Positions 1 through 13,319 of a DNA stretch of 64,000 bases are shown in pieces. The notes under the pieces were generated by a model that saw nothing but the letters and a program-made list of their open reading frames with translations, did not search any database and was not told the DNA's origin. Both the position numbers and the translations under genes were made by a program. This DNA is from Serinus canaria (taxonomy: Eukaryota; Chordata; Aves; Passeriformes; Fringillidae), in the NCBI RefSeq assembly GCF_022539315.1, contig NC_066316.1, positions 35,217,245 to 35,281,244 of the forward strand. The letters are read 5' to 3'. Each line of letters opens with the position of its first letter. Within the stretch, counting starts at the first letter, position 1.

Positions 1-3000
1 TTATAGTAATCACTGAATTTCAGTATTTCTGCTATGCTTTCTGATTTGAAATTACTTGATAACATTATGTGAAATTGTGAAGAAATAAACAAAAAAAGCT
101 TAAGAGAACACTTTCATAACCAAAAGTAGGTGTTGTTTTTATTTAATTTTGAGCAAGCTCAGCTTGCTAATTGTTTAAATTATTGTAATTATCAAGCCCA
201 AAAGGGTGAAATGGGAAAATCTGAATTGCCCTTTCTTTAAATTAAGGTTTTCACTGACAATGTGCTATGTGCTTGCACTGATGATGCATAAATGTTGCCT
301 CTAATAGATCAAACTACAGGAGATTTTTAAAAGCACTCAGTGTAGGCCTAACTAGTGAACACAGTGAAAAAATTTTCCAATAACTTCAATGCCTGCTGAC
401 CTGGGTCACTGCCAAGTGCTTTCAGACTTTTTCCTACTAATTAATGTTTATTACATCAGTTCTTATACCTCACCAGAAAAACAGCACTTCTGCTGCCTAT
501 TCAACAAAATGCCTTATGCAAATACATTTAAATTCATAACTTATTTGCATATATTTTCAGGATGGTACATCTCAGGAACTTATTGGATTTATTTTCCATA
601 TAAGCCATTGAATTCCATGACATCCCCAGACTTGAAAACATGTTTCTGCCTCTTAAATCTGATGAAATGCTACCACCACTAGGCATGATTTCTGCCACAG
701 ACAGTCTGGAGCAATGGACTAACCTAAGGTACTCAGCTCCCCTCTGTCTCCCACACCTGAACTGTCTTTGCAGTAATCCCTGAGTTTCAGTGTTCTTGTT
801 TATAGAACTTTCAAAGCTAGAAACTTCTGCTTATTTCAAAGTTGAAGCAAATGCTCAGTTTTACTCTTGTTTAAAAAGAATGTAAAACATATTTCCCAAA
901 TAATAAATGTTTCATATTTCCTTTAAAAATTCAAATTCAAAACCAATTTTAATTAATTTAATTTAATTTAACCAATTTTTTCAATTAAAACATTTTTCCG
1001 CATTAAAAATTTTTTTATTTACTCTTCCATGGAAGCAAAGTTTACTTACTGACAAGCTTTCTACTGAATTCTTCCCAGAGCTCTTCATGTAACAGCTTGA
1101 AACAGGTGGGGTAGTGGACAGCAGGTGGGGTCCAGAGAGAAGAAGAGAGAGAATCTCCTGCAATGAGAAGTGCATCTGTATCCTCCACACCATACCCATC
1201 TTTATCCTCCTACCAGGGACCTTACAACCTCCCATAGTCACACATCTGATGAGGAACCACCAGTTCCTGAAATTCAGGGCAAAATAGGGCTGGTTCTTCA
1301 AGAAAACTCATAGATTTTTCCAAATATTTTTAGTGCACATGTTTCAGAAGGACATACAAACATGTGCAGATTACATTGAACATTAAAAGAAAGAGCTTTT
1401 TCCAGTGGGTTATTACAGACTTTTTGGGTGGTTTAAGAAAAGAAAAAGCAAACAAATGAGTTTGCTGAGTGAGAATTAAAATACCATGTAACAGCTATCA
1501 TAATAAAGCAGTGACTTAACTGCTTTATTACCAAAGTGCTACTAACTTTGTTCAACCACTTGAAAAATAGAATTACCATTTGCTCATATAATAATAATTT
1601 GGTTTTTTCACATTAATATTCTGGACCGGGAAAAAATATCTATTTTTTTCTGCTTTTAATGATCTTATGACTGATGATTTCTTCCAAATTAGACATATTA
1701 TTCTAATTTGTGGAATCACATATACAAATAAAAGAAAAATATGGTTTTTTTCAGGCAGAGCCCAAGTTTTTTAAAAAGCCAGGAAGTCAAGAAAATGTGG
1801 CTGCAGCTTGTCCATTGCAAAGGACTAGAGCTGTCACAGATCCCTGTGTCAATGCCCTGTATTCCCAGTCAAGATGAAGCACAGTCCACCATGCTGCAGT
1901 CGGTGTTGATTTTAACAGCCCGATTGATTTTAACTCTCCCAGGTGGAGAGAATTCCTGCCCACCTGAGACTTCCAGGAGAAGCTGTGAGTTCAAATGTCA
2001 CCCTCCCCAGCAGGGAGCACCTCCTGTCAATTCTTGTCAAGGTTTGGCAACACAAGCTGAGATTTAGCTTGAAGGCAGTGAGGACATCCTTCTTTCTTCC
2101 ACACATGCTGAATTCAAGGGCTCATCCTCAGGCAGCCCCTGGACCACAGGATGCTGAGATGGCCACGCTCTGTAATGCACTTCAGGGCACTGAGTGTGCT
2201 TCAAAGGCCATCTGAATCTTCACCAGAGCAGGCTGCTGGAGCTCTCACTGGAGTCATTGAAATGCTCTGCTAACATGAATTTAGTTGAATTTTATTCTGA
2301 AAATACAAAAAAAAAAAAAAAAAGGCAAAAAACCACCAAGCAAACTCAGAACAATCATCACAAAATATTTTAATGGGATATTTTCAAAATTCTCTTAATT
2401 CCAAGGTCCAGCAGCCACTAGATTCCTAATTCTTCAAATAACTGGATTTTGAAAAGTCTGATACTGTCTTGGGGTCTTTCAGATGTGAAACAAAATTATT
2501 TAGCCTCCCTTGAGAGCTAGAATCCAAACCCAGCTGCCTGTCCCTGGGATCCTGCTCCCCCAGTCATTGTGCTGTGTGCTTTACTACCTGAAGAGACAAT
2601 AACTGAATGAGTCATTGATAGCCTGTAAAATGAAAGGATTTAATATAGCTCTAAGACAGAACACTCACTCAAACCAATGCTTCTCTACCTTCTTTTCCAT
2701 GCTATGGAAATTTGTAATTTGCCAGCATTTCTTAAAATTTCTTCCTCTCTTCTCCCTGGGACAGTAAATCACCCTGGGATATGCTCCTTATACTTGGAGC
2801 ATTCTTATTTTGTCTCTGGTGATCTTCCATTCTTTTTTCTCTACCATTCTTACAAAAGGTAGGAAAAGATCATAGGGGAAAACTTTCACAAACCCTTGGA
2901 AGTCTATGTGGATGTGTGTGTATGCAAAATTTCATCCTATATATTCTGAAGGTATCTTGCAAATCTTTGTGGGACACCTCTCTTTCTTCTCTTGATTATT

Positions 3001-6000
3001 TTTTCCAGTTATTGCAGGTTATAATAGATCTGTTTACCAGAGCAACTGAATAAATAAAGCTTTTTTGTGCAACTAAACAGGACACCTATGGGACAGAATG
3101 CAACTCTTGTATAGTACATCAAACATTTCCTGTGTTAGTGACAAGGAAGAGAAATAATTGCCTGCAGAAAATGCCATGTAGTCCTCAAGTAATAACTAAT
3201 ACATTTAATATATTGTAATAACTGAAAATTCAAGGAAGAGGTTTACAATCCAGGAAAAAGATCTTTAAAGGTCTCTAATCTGATACATCTATTTCCTCCT
3301 CCCAATTTGTTCTTGACTGCTATTCAAGTTACATGCAAACTGAAAAATAAGGTTATCCTGAAGAGGATTTTTTTTATTATGTCCTCCAAAGTTTCATAAG
3401 TTTCATGATTTTTCTTATTCAAATTGTGAAAAATGCCGAAACCCTACTCATTCTCTTCTTTAAAATTGTTCTTCATAAATTGAAAGCCTCAATTCCTCCT
3501 GTAAATTCCTTCCTCCCCCTTCTTTGAGATGGCAGGTCTTTAAGCACAATACTGTTTTTATTTAAAGTGAAATTCTGCTTAGGATTAGCATTAGAAGGCA
3601 TCTGTGAATTTTTGAAATGCCATTTTTATAAGAGACAGAGAAAGAATATTGAAATTTTTTGTACTGGAGGACCATAGAGGCTACAAAAAACAGCCACTGT
3701 TGGAAAAGGGGAGTATAGTCTTAGGTAAGGGAAGAAAAAAAATTGCTGCTAAGAAAGATATATAAAATACAGAGAAATTAAGCTGGATAGGAAATCTTCT
3801 AAGTCCAGAGCATTGAAATGACTATTCAAGGACTTTCCTAAAGTTAGAAAAACATGCAAGGGAAAAATGGATCTGCCTGGGTGGGAAATCTTCAGTGTGC
3901 CTTCCCACATTATGATTTATGATGTTTATTTGATATAGTAAATCTCATTTAATCTCACAAACCTTACTATATCTCCTTCATTCTATGGTATTTGTCAATT
4001 TTTGTCTTCTTCCACATCTCAAAAGTCTCAGCTATTCCAGTGAGCTGTTGTCTGTTCAGAGGTTCATAATTCACAAAATCTCTTTCTTCCTACCTTCCAG
4101 TGTGACAAAAAAATACTTAAAATCTTCTTTTTATGTGTTAGCCTAGCCCATTTTATCTTGGAACCTGCCACATATATTTGTCTTGGTTGTGCCTGTATTC
4201 CACACAAGACTTCCCTTCATTTATGCTGTAGAAAATTACTTGCATCAAAACCCAAACCCAGCATAACTGAATCACAGAAACTGAGGAAACAGAGGTCACC
4301 AAATTTTTGGTTTTGTTTAAAAATAGAACTTTTTAAACCATCCATCTCTAGGTCCTTGAGTAACTGTCTAGGCTACTTCTAAGGGGTCTGTTAAAGATAA
4401 TAAAAGCAAATAGACCTACTCATTGACAGTATAGTGAACATCCATACACAGGGATGCACAAGGAAGGTTTCAGAGGATTTGCAAATTAAAAGTCTTTGCC
4501 TGACAGTATTACACCTCCAGATTTAATTTTTTTTGGGAAATATTAGGGCATAACTTCCAATAGATCTTTGCCCACGACAGCCCCTCAGGATTTAGCAGGA
4601 CAGGTACAGTTATGAAGCACCTGCAGCCCGTGGGCACTGGATGAGACCAACCTGGGTCTTGCATCACAAACACAAACCTGTGGGTTGTGCTCCCACTCCT
4701 ACCCATGAGAGAGGGCAAGGATGGCAAGTTGCCCCTGGGAAGTGCCCTGACACACACCTCCTGGCAAGACAGACGGCTGCTTCTCTTGGCTCTCCTGGAC
4801 AAGACTCCTGATCTTTGTATACCTAAAGGTAGCTGAGATGGAGGCTTCCTGTGGCAGAAGGAAGATCTGACTTTGCAGAAAAACAAATGCCAGAAACAGC
4901 ACCACGGGTCTCTGAGCACGGCTCCAGTCACAGACACAAATGTGCACTTCTGACTGCATATGGACACACTTGGACAGACAGAATACTGAGGTTTGCTGTC
5001 CTATTCTCAAGGCTGTTAATAATGGAAAACAAGAATAAGAGTTCTGTCCTGAAACCTGGCTATGAAACATTCAAGAATACACAAAGAAGAAAGACTTTTA
5101 CAGCTGCTGTGTTAAACATTAGTAATTTATATCTTCTGGAACAACAGAACATTTCAGTTTCCAACAACCCAAGTTTGAGGTTGAACTGCTAAAATTTTGA
5201 TGGAGTTTTCAAAGACATAACTAACCATTGTAATGGTTCTTGAAGAAAAGAAATTCTTTCTCTGAAACCATATCCCTAAAATAAACTGCTGTCTCCTAGT
5301 CATAATTAAGCTTTTTAAGTATGCCAATTAGACTGTATCTTGTTCTTAAGAGATTTTGATTGCACTTCTGAGAAAAGTGATTTGGGAATCAAGTCAATTC
5401 TCAGAAGAGGCTCAAGAAGCTTTTAAAATAATTTTTCTGGTGCATGAAAGCACAAGCTAAATGGATCTGTGTTTTCATATAAGGTCTTTTTCCTTAATGT
5501 ATGATGTATTAAGCAATACTACTCATAGTAATAGTCCAAATAATTTTAAGAGGGACCAAGAAGTTTGTTTAAAAGGTGGTAGGAATAAAGCACCCTCTCG
5601 AATTCTTTCTATAGAGCAAACATCACTGTAAAACTTTTTTTTCAACTTTCAGATGACAGCTTTTAACTGCTGGTATTTACGTTCTGCATTGCAAACAAGC
5701 TTAAGAGCATGTGAATATATTTGCACTGTAAGGGTGAAGATTTTCAAGGGTTATTACCATTTAAAATTTCACTTTAAGAAGGTAGAGAGGATCAGGATGG
5801 AAAGAAGGATTCATGACATCAAGAGCTCAACCTGTCTAGCTGCAAGAGAGCCTGGAGGTTCACCGGTATGGAGATCTCTCACTCCAGAGAGGGCTCCACC
5901 AAAAGGCAGCTTGGGAGGCAGCACACATCAGAGGAATACCATTTCCTGGCTGCCAGGACTTCAGGGAACTCTCTGATTTTGTTTTTCACTGAAAACACAA

Positions 6001-9000
6001 ACTGTTTTCTGTGCGTGGAAACTTGCTTTTTTTTTATATGCAGCTTACATACAATGTGGAGGGAACTTCACATGAAAAAGGTGTTTTAAATCTGTCTACA
6101 CCTGTTGCATTTTAAACAGCTGGGAGCACATGGCTTTTTCTTTCTAGGTTCTGTGAATAAAATTCACTAAAGTGAATGAAATACCTGAAAGTGAGTGCAG
6201 AATTACAGTGCAATAGAAATTTCATGAGTGTCAAAAAGATATAAGAAATATTATGGCAACATTGTAATGCATGGTGGTTAAAAAGTCCTTATGCAGCTAT
6301 TGCCCTTTGAACTACAGAAGGTCTCAGATTAATACAAAACACACACATACACACTAACACAGACACAAACCTTCCCCCATCATAAACTTGGTCTAAAAAA
6401 CACCTTTCTTTTGAATGATCCTTACTAATAGTGAACAATGTCCACCTGGCTCAGCAGTCTCACTGGCAGTGTGAGCTCACAGGATCCTCTGCTCTCAGTC
6501 TCCCATCTCGCTGCCTTCTCACGCTCCTGCAATCCCTTCAGCCCTACAGCCCACATTGCTGCAGAGGAGTGGTGGTGTTTAGCTGCATCTCCATTTTCAT
6601 CAACTCTTAGCCCCTCTCTCAGAATTTTTTTTTATAATTCATATCAAAATCAGTGCAAAAAGTAGAGTTATAAAATGTTTTGCATGTCATCCCTTCCAAT
6701 GCCAAAGTTTCTGACATAACAGAAAATTTAGCCCTGAAAATTTAATATTTTATCCTCTGTAGGAGCAATAAAGAACTCCCCTGGTAAAACCTAGCTGGTA
6801 ATTTGGCTGCAATGGAGTCCTGAATGATTATAGAAGTAGCTGTATTATGCTGCACAAATACTCAATTGCTATTTGCATGAATTTTTTAATTAAACTGTCA
6901 TTAAGAATTACAAACAAATCTGAATGTATTACTGTGATCCTACACAGAAGAGACAGAGAAGATGGGAAATAAAAGCTGCCTTGTGCTGAGGATAAATTTC
7001 TGAAATAAAACATCCAGCATCTCAGCCCAAAATAATGAAAAAGGAACAGGAAGGAGAATGCTACAGCCCAAACACGTGCTCTTATTCAAATCTAGGGTAT
7101 GTTGGTTCAAGGCAAAAATCTATTGAGAAAATAAAGCGATAGGAGAAACCAATGAGAAACACAAAGTACGGGAAAAGTCACAAAATGACTGTGATGTCTT
7201 AAAAAAGTATTTATATGGAAGCCTTTCCTGTTTTTCAACTATTTCCCAATATCTGTTTTGCACAAATTGATTAGTACAGATAATTTGAAATAATTAAATA
7301 AAGTTGAAATAACTATTGGAACTAAATGCAGGCATGGCTTTAAAACAATCTTAATTAGTTTGTTGATACCATGGTAAGACATGCACTACTAAGACTCTTA
7401 ATACATAGCTTCCCATCTGTGTCTTATTGAAGCTGTAACTTCTTTCTTGGTCCAGTAAGAATCTACTCTGTTTCCATCCTGAATCTGTTGTTCCAATTAA
7501 AAATACACTGTGCTTATATTTACCTTTGTTACAGGCAATGGGTTTACACTTCAATTCTCTCATCAGTTTTTAAATTATCCTTATAAGGCGTATCAATTTT
7601 TTCAACTTTCTTTGTGAGACCACATTGTCTACATTTAATTACAGATGTAATTTCACATCATTATTTTGAAACTTGGGCTTTTGGAGACAGCTTTCCTTTT
7701 TTAAGGGTATTTTATATTATCATAATTCACTTGTTTTCCACAGCTCTGACCAACAGCATTTTCTTTGAGGTCAATAAAACCCCAATATCTGTACAAAGGA
7801 GCTAGCTATTTACATGCAAACATGGGCAGCATCCCACCACTTCACCAAAGAAAAAGAATCAGAACCTCTGTTAACCTCTTTTCTCAGTTTATTCAAGCAG
7901 CATTTCAATTACTTTTGCTTTATTCAGTTAACTCCTGCCTGGGGTAACAGATCTGTCCCTAATAAGGCTCATGTGGGTGAGCACAGTGTGGAAGGAAGAT
8001 GTGATGTGTGCAGTATTTATTTTAGCATTGAAGGAAAATCCAGTTTAAAAAATGTGGCTTGTATGAAGTGTTGGTAATGGCAGAAGACAGGACTATTTTT
8101 GACCTCCTGTGAGTTCCACTGTTGTGTGCCAATTTCTGGGAATTTCATCTCTTTAGGCTTGAATTTTCTTCTAGTCCCTTGATTTCAGTCTTCTGGTGGA
8201 ACATAACAGTGCCAGGAGCCTACTAAACAGGTTGTGCCAGCCTGGGGGGCTGCAGGAAACACCAGGGCTGGGGCTGGACTCTGCATGGACAGCCAGACCT
8301 GGCTGTGGGGCTGGGCACCCTGGGCAGCTTCCCCCCCTGGCAGAGGAGGGACAGGGGACATGAGATTTGATCCTAAAAAGTGAATGGCAGCAACTTCAAT
8401 TATTGCAGTGACCTTTTGGAAACCACAAATGTCAAAAGAGAGCTGTATATTGTGGGTGAAGTCAGGGCTATTTCGGAGCTGGAAGAGGTGAAGTACCTGC
8501 CTATTCACATATTCCTGATGTTATAATGCCTTCTGTTGGGGCAAAGGAGCACACCACCATCTGTTACCCTCTTTAAAACTCACAGCATCTGCTTTCCAGA
8601 TGTGTTGCCAGTGCATCTGGCAGCAAGGTGAAGCTCACCCAGGCTCCTCAATCAGGAGCAGGTGCTGCCAGAAGCTGTAGTGGGACCTCAGAGACATGGC
8701 AGGAAGAGAAAAGCACCAACACCTCCCTCCTGTGACTGACAGGAACCAAAAGCTCTTCCTGACAGAGAAACATATCTTTTCTGACCCGTGCTACCTGACA
8801 GAAAACAGTGAGAATTTATTTTATTTGATATTCTATAAGTTGCTATAACTTTAAGCTTATTAGAAGCTGTGAATAACATAATTTTCTCCTAAGAGAATTG
8901 AGTAAATTATCATTTTTAGCCTTTTATCTACAGCATTTCAAAAAAAAGCCCTCAGCTTTACCTGCATGAACAGTCACACTAAAATTCTCCAGGCAGTTTG

Positions 9001-9080
9001 CAGGCATAAGGATCAGTACCTGCATGTAGGATTAGCCTCATACTCAGTGCTTGCAGAGCAAAGGGTTAGGAGAGATTTTT
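1..9080. other. A/T-rich non-coding stretch, no gene recognised
   Basis: I see no recognisable gene, RNA gene or diagnostic repeat here. All open frames are short (under about 155 codons) and show no known domain. Small items seen are a 17-base A run at 2307-2323, a CA-rich patch around 6339-6370, and a G/C-richer patch around 8230-8360. A possible 46-nt minus-strand exon lies at 1049-1094: it ends in a very good donor (gtaagt), and its open frame contains LLHEELWEEFSRKLV. Nothing else supports that exon. Confidence 0.5.
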
Positions 9081-9100
9081 TTTACATGAATTCATGTAAA
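9081..9100. repeat. 20-bp perfect palindrome
   Basis: The sequence tttacatgaattcatgtaaa equals its own reverse complement over all 20 bases. It begins about 60 bp before the CR1 fragment at 9143. Its role is unknown; it could be chance in A/T-rich DNA or a dimeric protein-binding site. Confidence 0.8.
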
Positions 9101-9142
9101 TCAGGCAGTTCTGGTGTATTTTGCTGCATTTTGAAGCATTTT

Positions 9143-9427
9143 AGAGTCATACAATTGTTAAGGTTGGAAAAGACCTTTAAGATCATCAAGTCCAACCATC
9201 AACCCTGCAGCACCACCATGTTCACCATTAAACCATGTCCTCAAGTACCACACCCACAAGGTTTTCTTGAACACTTCCAGGATGGTGACTCCACCATTTC
9301 CCCAGGCAACCTGCTCTAATGCTTTACAACCTTTTACATGAAAGGTTTACATGAAGAATTTTTCCTAATATCTAATCCAAAACTACCCTGATGCAACTTG
9401 ATGTCATTTCCTCTTGTTTTGTCATCT
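9143..9427 (-). mobile_element. CR1 LINE fragment, 3' end
   Basis: This segment is a 5'-truncated copy of the avian CR1 non-LTR retrotransposon, inserted so that CR1 sense is on the minus strand. Read on the plus strand it starts with 'gagtcatacaattgttaagg', the reverse complement of a decayed CR1 3' tail that normally ends in ATTCTATGA-type repeats. It continues with 'ttggaaaagacctttaagatcatcaagtccaacc', 'gaacacttccaggatggtgactccaccatttcc', 'aggcaacctgctctaatgc' and 'tttcctaatatctaatcc', all of which are hallmarks of the CR1 3' UTR and end of ORF2. It is about 285 bp long with many substitutions, so it is an old, inactive copy. The boundary at 9427 is approximate. Confidence 0.88.
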
Positions 9428-11932
9428 AAATCCTGTTTTCATTTGACAGCAGAGTAATTAAGATGCAGAAGTACCTTTATGCAACAATTTTTATTTATAA
9501 GTTGGCTTTTGTTGTTGCTGCTCTTGGGGAAAAAAAAGCATATTCACACATTTCGTATTAGCAAAAATAGCTACTGTATGGCATGACCTCTGAATACTGT
9601 GAAACAATAATTATGAGGGGAAAAAACCCCACAATCATTTAATAAGCTGCAGTTTTCTGTATTTCCTTAAATCACACATATGTTTTCACTCCAAATATGA
9701 ATAAAGATGAGGTGAGTGCTCATTTTATGCACATCATTTCAGCCTTTCTTAATGAGCAGGCTTATTTTCAGTGCAATTTATGATTTCTTTTTCTTTTGAA
9801 GTTTTTACAGGTAAGAAAATAGAACAAAAAGCATCACTTTCCAAAAGTGCTGTGGCACGTTTTAATTGAACAGCTGTATAGCAAACTTGCTGCACATGTT
9901 CAGACAACAGCAACATGTTAATAAATCCCATTAATTCCCTTCCCCTGAGGTCTTTGCTCACTGTTTGACTGATAAAGTTCAAATTTTATTAGTTATGACA
10001 GATCAGGCTTTGATTTTATTTTTTCTCTCTGGGGAAATGCCATCCTGTTATTTTAAGGTGAATTGTTCAGTTCAATTTAAAAAACTGCCTTAATTTCCCA
10101 TGACTGTTAATGCAGGGCAGCTTTTTTAGTCAAACAGCTCCTCACTTTCCCAGACAGGAGGGTTATACTGATTATGAAAAAAATGAAGATGGTAGCAGTG
10201 ATGGACAAGGATCCTCCTAGGGATTCAGTCCACAACAGTCCTGGAACACCCTGCTTCCCTGGGCTTCAAAACCATGCACCACAGGAAGATGAACAAATCA
10301 CTGTCTTTTCCCTTTTCTTTTTTAACTTGTTTGGATTTTATTATTTTTAGTATGATTCCTCTGCAAATACTTAGATATCCAGCCACTACTATGCAGCTGG
10401 GTGCAGCTGGCAAGTCCCAGTTTGTGACATTTCTGCCCCGGCTTTGCTTCCCTATCATACATGTGCACCTACGGGTTCACCAAAAAGCTGAGCCAGAATG
10501 AGAAGCTGGAGAATAAAAATCCAACCTTATCTAATCACAGCTTTCTGAAAACCCATTTCTCGAAATAAAGGAGCATAGATTGTTCTCGAAATCCCCAAAC
10601 TGTGGATTACTTAAAGCTGCTCTGGGGCAAATAAGAGAAATGAGACTATGATTGTATGCAACAATGGGCAGACATCAACAGTGAATCAAAGCTGGAAAAT
10701 TTTGTTCTCTTCATTTTTAAGACCTGATGAGTTTCAGTTGTCAGTTGCACTGATTAGTTGAAATAATTTTGTGTCCTAGGAAACATTCAGATTTTTTTCT
10801 TTCCAGCCCCACTACTGCTTTACTTCATATTTGTAATACCTAATGTAATAGATTTATAGCATTTTTCCATCAGTAAAATTGATAATTAAACAATTGATCC
10901 CATAGAGCACCTTGTAATAGCTGATGTTAACTTTCCACAATTAAAAAAAAATGGACTCTGCTCATATTTTTTCACAGCTGAGCTGTTTTAAAGGCATTGA
11001 GGGTACATTTCTCACCATGGGATCACTTCATAGAGATTTTAAATGAACTTTATTATTGGCTTTTTAAAAAATATTCACAATTTATATTGACCTTTTTCCC
11101 ACCGACTGCCATTAGTTTCATATGCTCAAAAAATTGCAATAGGTTTGAGGCAGATAGTTTTCTTTTAAAGAAAAATTGCTGCTGTATCTCTGAATTACCT
11201 CGAATCTCTGCAAATTGAATAATTTTCTTTTTAAAGATCAATTTTATTGCTAAGATAAGTCTTAATTTTCTGCAGTTCTCTGAAGCATCATCTCTGATTT
11301 TTCAAAGCATATTTAGGATGTTTTCTAACTTCTTGATCTTCAGTAAGCGGAATGATATTAGTATTATATTCATCATGCAAAGGAGCATTATAGTTTATTT
11401 ATGGGGTAACTGAAATAAGAATGACAACCAGTCTAACGACAAGAATTTGAAATTCAGTGTGGGACCACCACACAGCTCTGTTTCACTGGTGAGTGGTGAG
11501 AAATTCCCTTCCACTGAGCCATTAGTGGCTCATACATGCCTGAATTATTTCAGAAGTTCACTAAAATGTTAATTATGTTTTTTAAAAGCTCTATCTGCCT
11601 TATGAATGTTAAGGGTCTTTCAAAGTGATGCATATTCTTGGGGAAATACAATCAAAGCCAGAGATAATAAAAATGCTGTCCAAGCCCCATGAATCCTCAA
11701 AATTACTCCCTTGTCCTCAAAATAATTTCTAAATATGAAAATTCACTATTAGAAAACTCTCGGAAAAATCACAAGAGATTTGTGCCAGAATAAAATCAAA
11801 CTGATACCTGTCCTGTGCCGATATGCTCCCGTCAATCATCTCTGTCAGTTTTCCTACCCCTAGACACGCTATCAGGAGTGTCACAAAGCTTGCACAAAAA
11901 TGTCTATATTTTTCGAGTCAATGCAAGGAAAA
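9428..11932. other. non-coding stretch, nothing recognised
   Basis: I find no gene or diagnostic repeat. The minus frame at 9749-9982 is open for 77 codons, but it has no acceptor/donor pair that would make it an exon and no familiar motif. Confidence 0.5.
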
Positions 11933-12003
11933 GAATCATAGAATCATTAAGGTTCAAAAAGACCTCTAGGACCTTCAAGTCCAACCTCGCATTGAGAGGT
12001 TCA
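11933..12003 (-). mobile_element. short CR1 LINE 3' stub
   Basis: The plus strand reads 'gaatcatagaatcattaagg', then 'ttcaaaaagacctctagg', then 'accttcaagtccaacc'. This is the reverse complement of the extreme 3' end of CR1, including one intact copy of the terminal TCATAGAATCA repeat. Similarity fades after 'aacctcgcattgagagg', so only about 70 bp remains. The CR1 sense strand is minus, as for the copy at 9143. Confidence 0.75.
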
Positions 12004-12855
12004 CAAGTGGACCAAGTTTCCTTGGAAGGTATAAATTAAGCTTCAGACAAGTAGGACACATGTTTTACTCATCCAGCCTGTCCAGCTCAGCATTCCTTGC
12101 TAGCCATCAGGGCTGGTAGAGTTCAGGACAGAACTCTTGTCCACAAATAAGTGCTGCAGGGGCAGGAGCTACAGTTTCTGTGTTTTCCATGGACACAGCA
12201 CTTATTGTGTCTGTCACTCTCTCAGAAGAGGGACTGTGCCAAGAGGTACCACATAGCTGAGTACCAGAAGCATGCTCATGACCTGAATCCTCTGGTCTTG
12301 TGACCTATTCCACCCTCACTGGCCACAAGTGATGGAAATTCAGTTTCAGTTTAGCTTTCATCCCTATTCTGAGCACTGCTATGAGTACTTAATCACCTCT
12401 TAGATTGATATTTTATGTCAGATCTCACATGGGGTTAGCCCCATTTAAAAGAAGGAGACTTACAGAGAATTAATAGATGGGGATGGAAAGGTAGTGCACC
12501 ACGTCAGGGCTTGCAGAGCTCGCATTGTGGCATGTCTGAGTGCAGGAAATTCCCATTCTTGCATGACTGAGGAAAATATAATCAGCAAAAGTACTGGAAA
12601 AAACCTTGCCTAATTACATATTTACACAACAGAGAAAAATGGCATTGGAGTTTTTCCAGGTTTTTGGTTATATAATACATGTTTAACAAAACTCCCTGAT
12701 TGTAACTGCACATATTTACTCAAGAGATGTAAAAGGCTTCAAAGAAGATCTTTCATGCTCCAGGAAACATCTAAAAAATATTTTAATCATTTTTTATTAC
12801 TTCAAAATCTCTTGCCTTTCAGTTTGTAAATATATTAACTGAATATTATTGACTA
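12004..12855. other. non-coding stretch, nothing recognised
   Basis: Single-copy-looking sequence with no open frame of note and no repeat that I can identify. Confidence 0.5.
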
Positions 12856-12931
12856 TATAAATATTATATAATATTTATAATATGAAATAATTTTCAATTC
12901 ATAAATTTTATATAATATTAATATTATATAA
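12856..12931. repeat. pair of 24-bp perfect AT palindromes
   Basis: Bases 12856-12879 and 12908-12931 are each perfect 24-bp palindromes made only of A and T (centres at 'attatataat' and 'tattaata'). They are separated by 28 bases. The two share the block ttatataatatt. Such a pair can extrude cruciforms, and it resembles AT-rich fragile sequence. No promoter or origin signature accompanies it. Confidence 0.8.
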
Positions 12932-13319
12932 CAATGCGCTTTGACTCTCTTTATTATTGGTTTCAGACAATAATAGCTTGGAACTGAAGCCTGAGTGGGA
13001 TATTTCTTCTAGAACAGACAAAAATAGACTACAAGGGCTTCAAAATTTCCCTTTCTCACAGGATAACTGCAGGATGCAGCCCTACATCCTGTAGAATCAA
13101 AATATCTGCATGTATTAACACACAAGGGATATGATGGCTTCTTGGATGACAGAGGTGGTTGTAATGAGAGGTCGCCAAAATAAAAACTAAATCCAAACAT
13201 AAACAGCTATGACTAGAGCAGCAGAGTTAAATAGGGAAAGTCCATCCTGCTGAAAAACAAAATGACTCATGCTTTTTAAGCTTCCATTCTAAGTATTGGC
13301 AAAAAGGCAAAATCCTGAA

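Noticed and set aside
4509..4967. 152-codon minus frame
   Set aside because: No motif, no splice pair, and overlapping open frames on both strands in a G/C-richer patch indicate chance.
7480..7680. Minus frame with KCRQCGLTKKVEKIDTPYKD ending in TAA
   Set aside because: Short, no recognised zinc-binding motif, and the donor after CAAAG lies beyond the stop in that frame.
9749..9982. 77-codon minus frame containing VQQVCYTAVQLKRATALLES
   Set aside because: No usable acceptor and donor at its edges.
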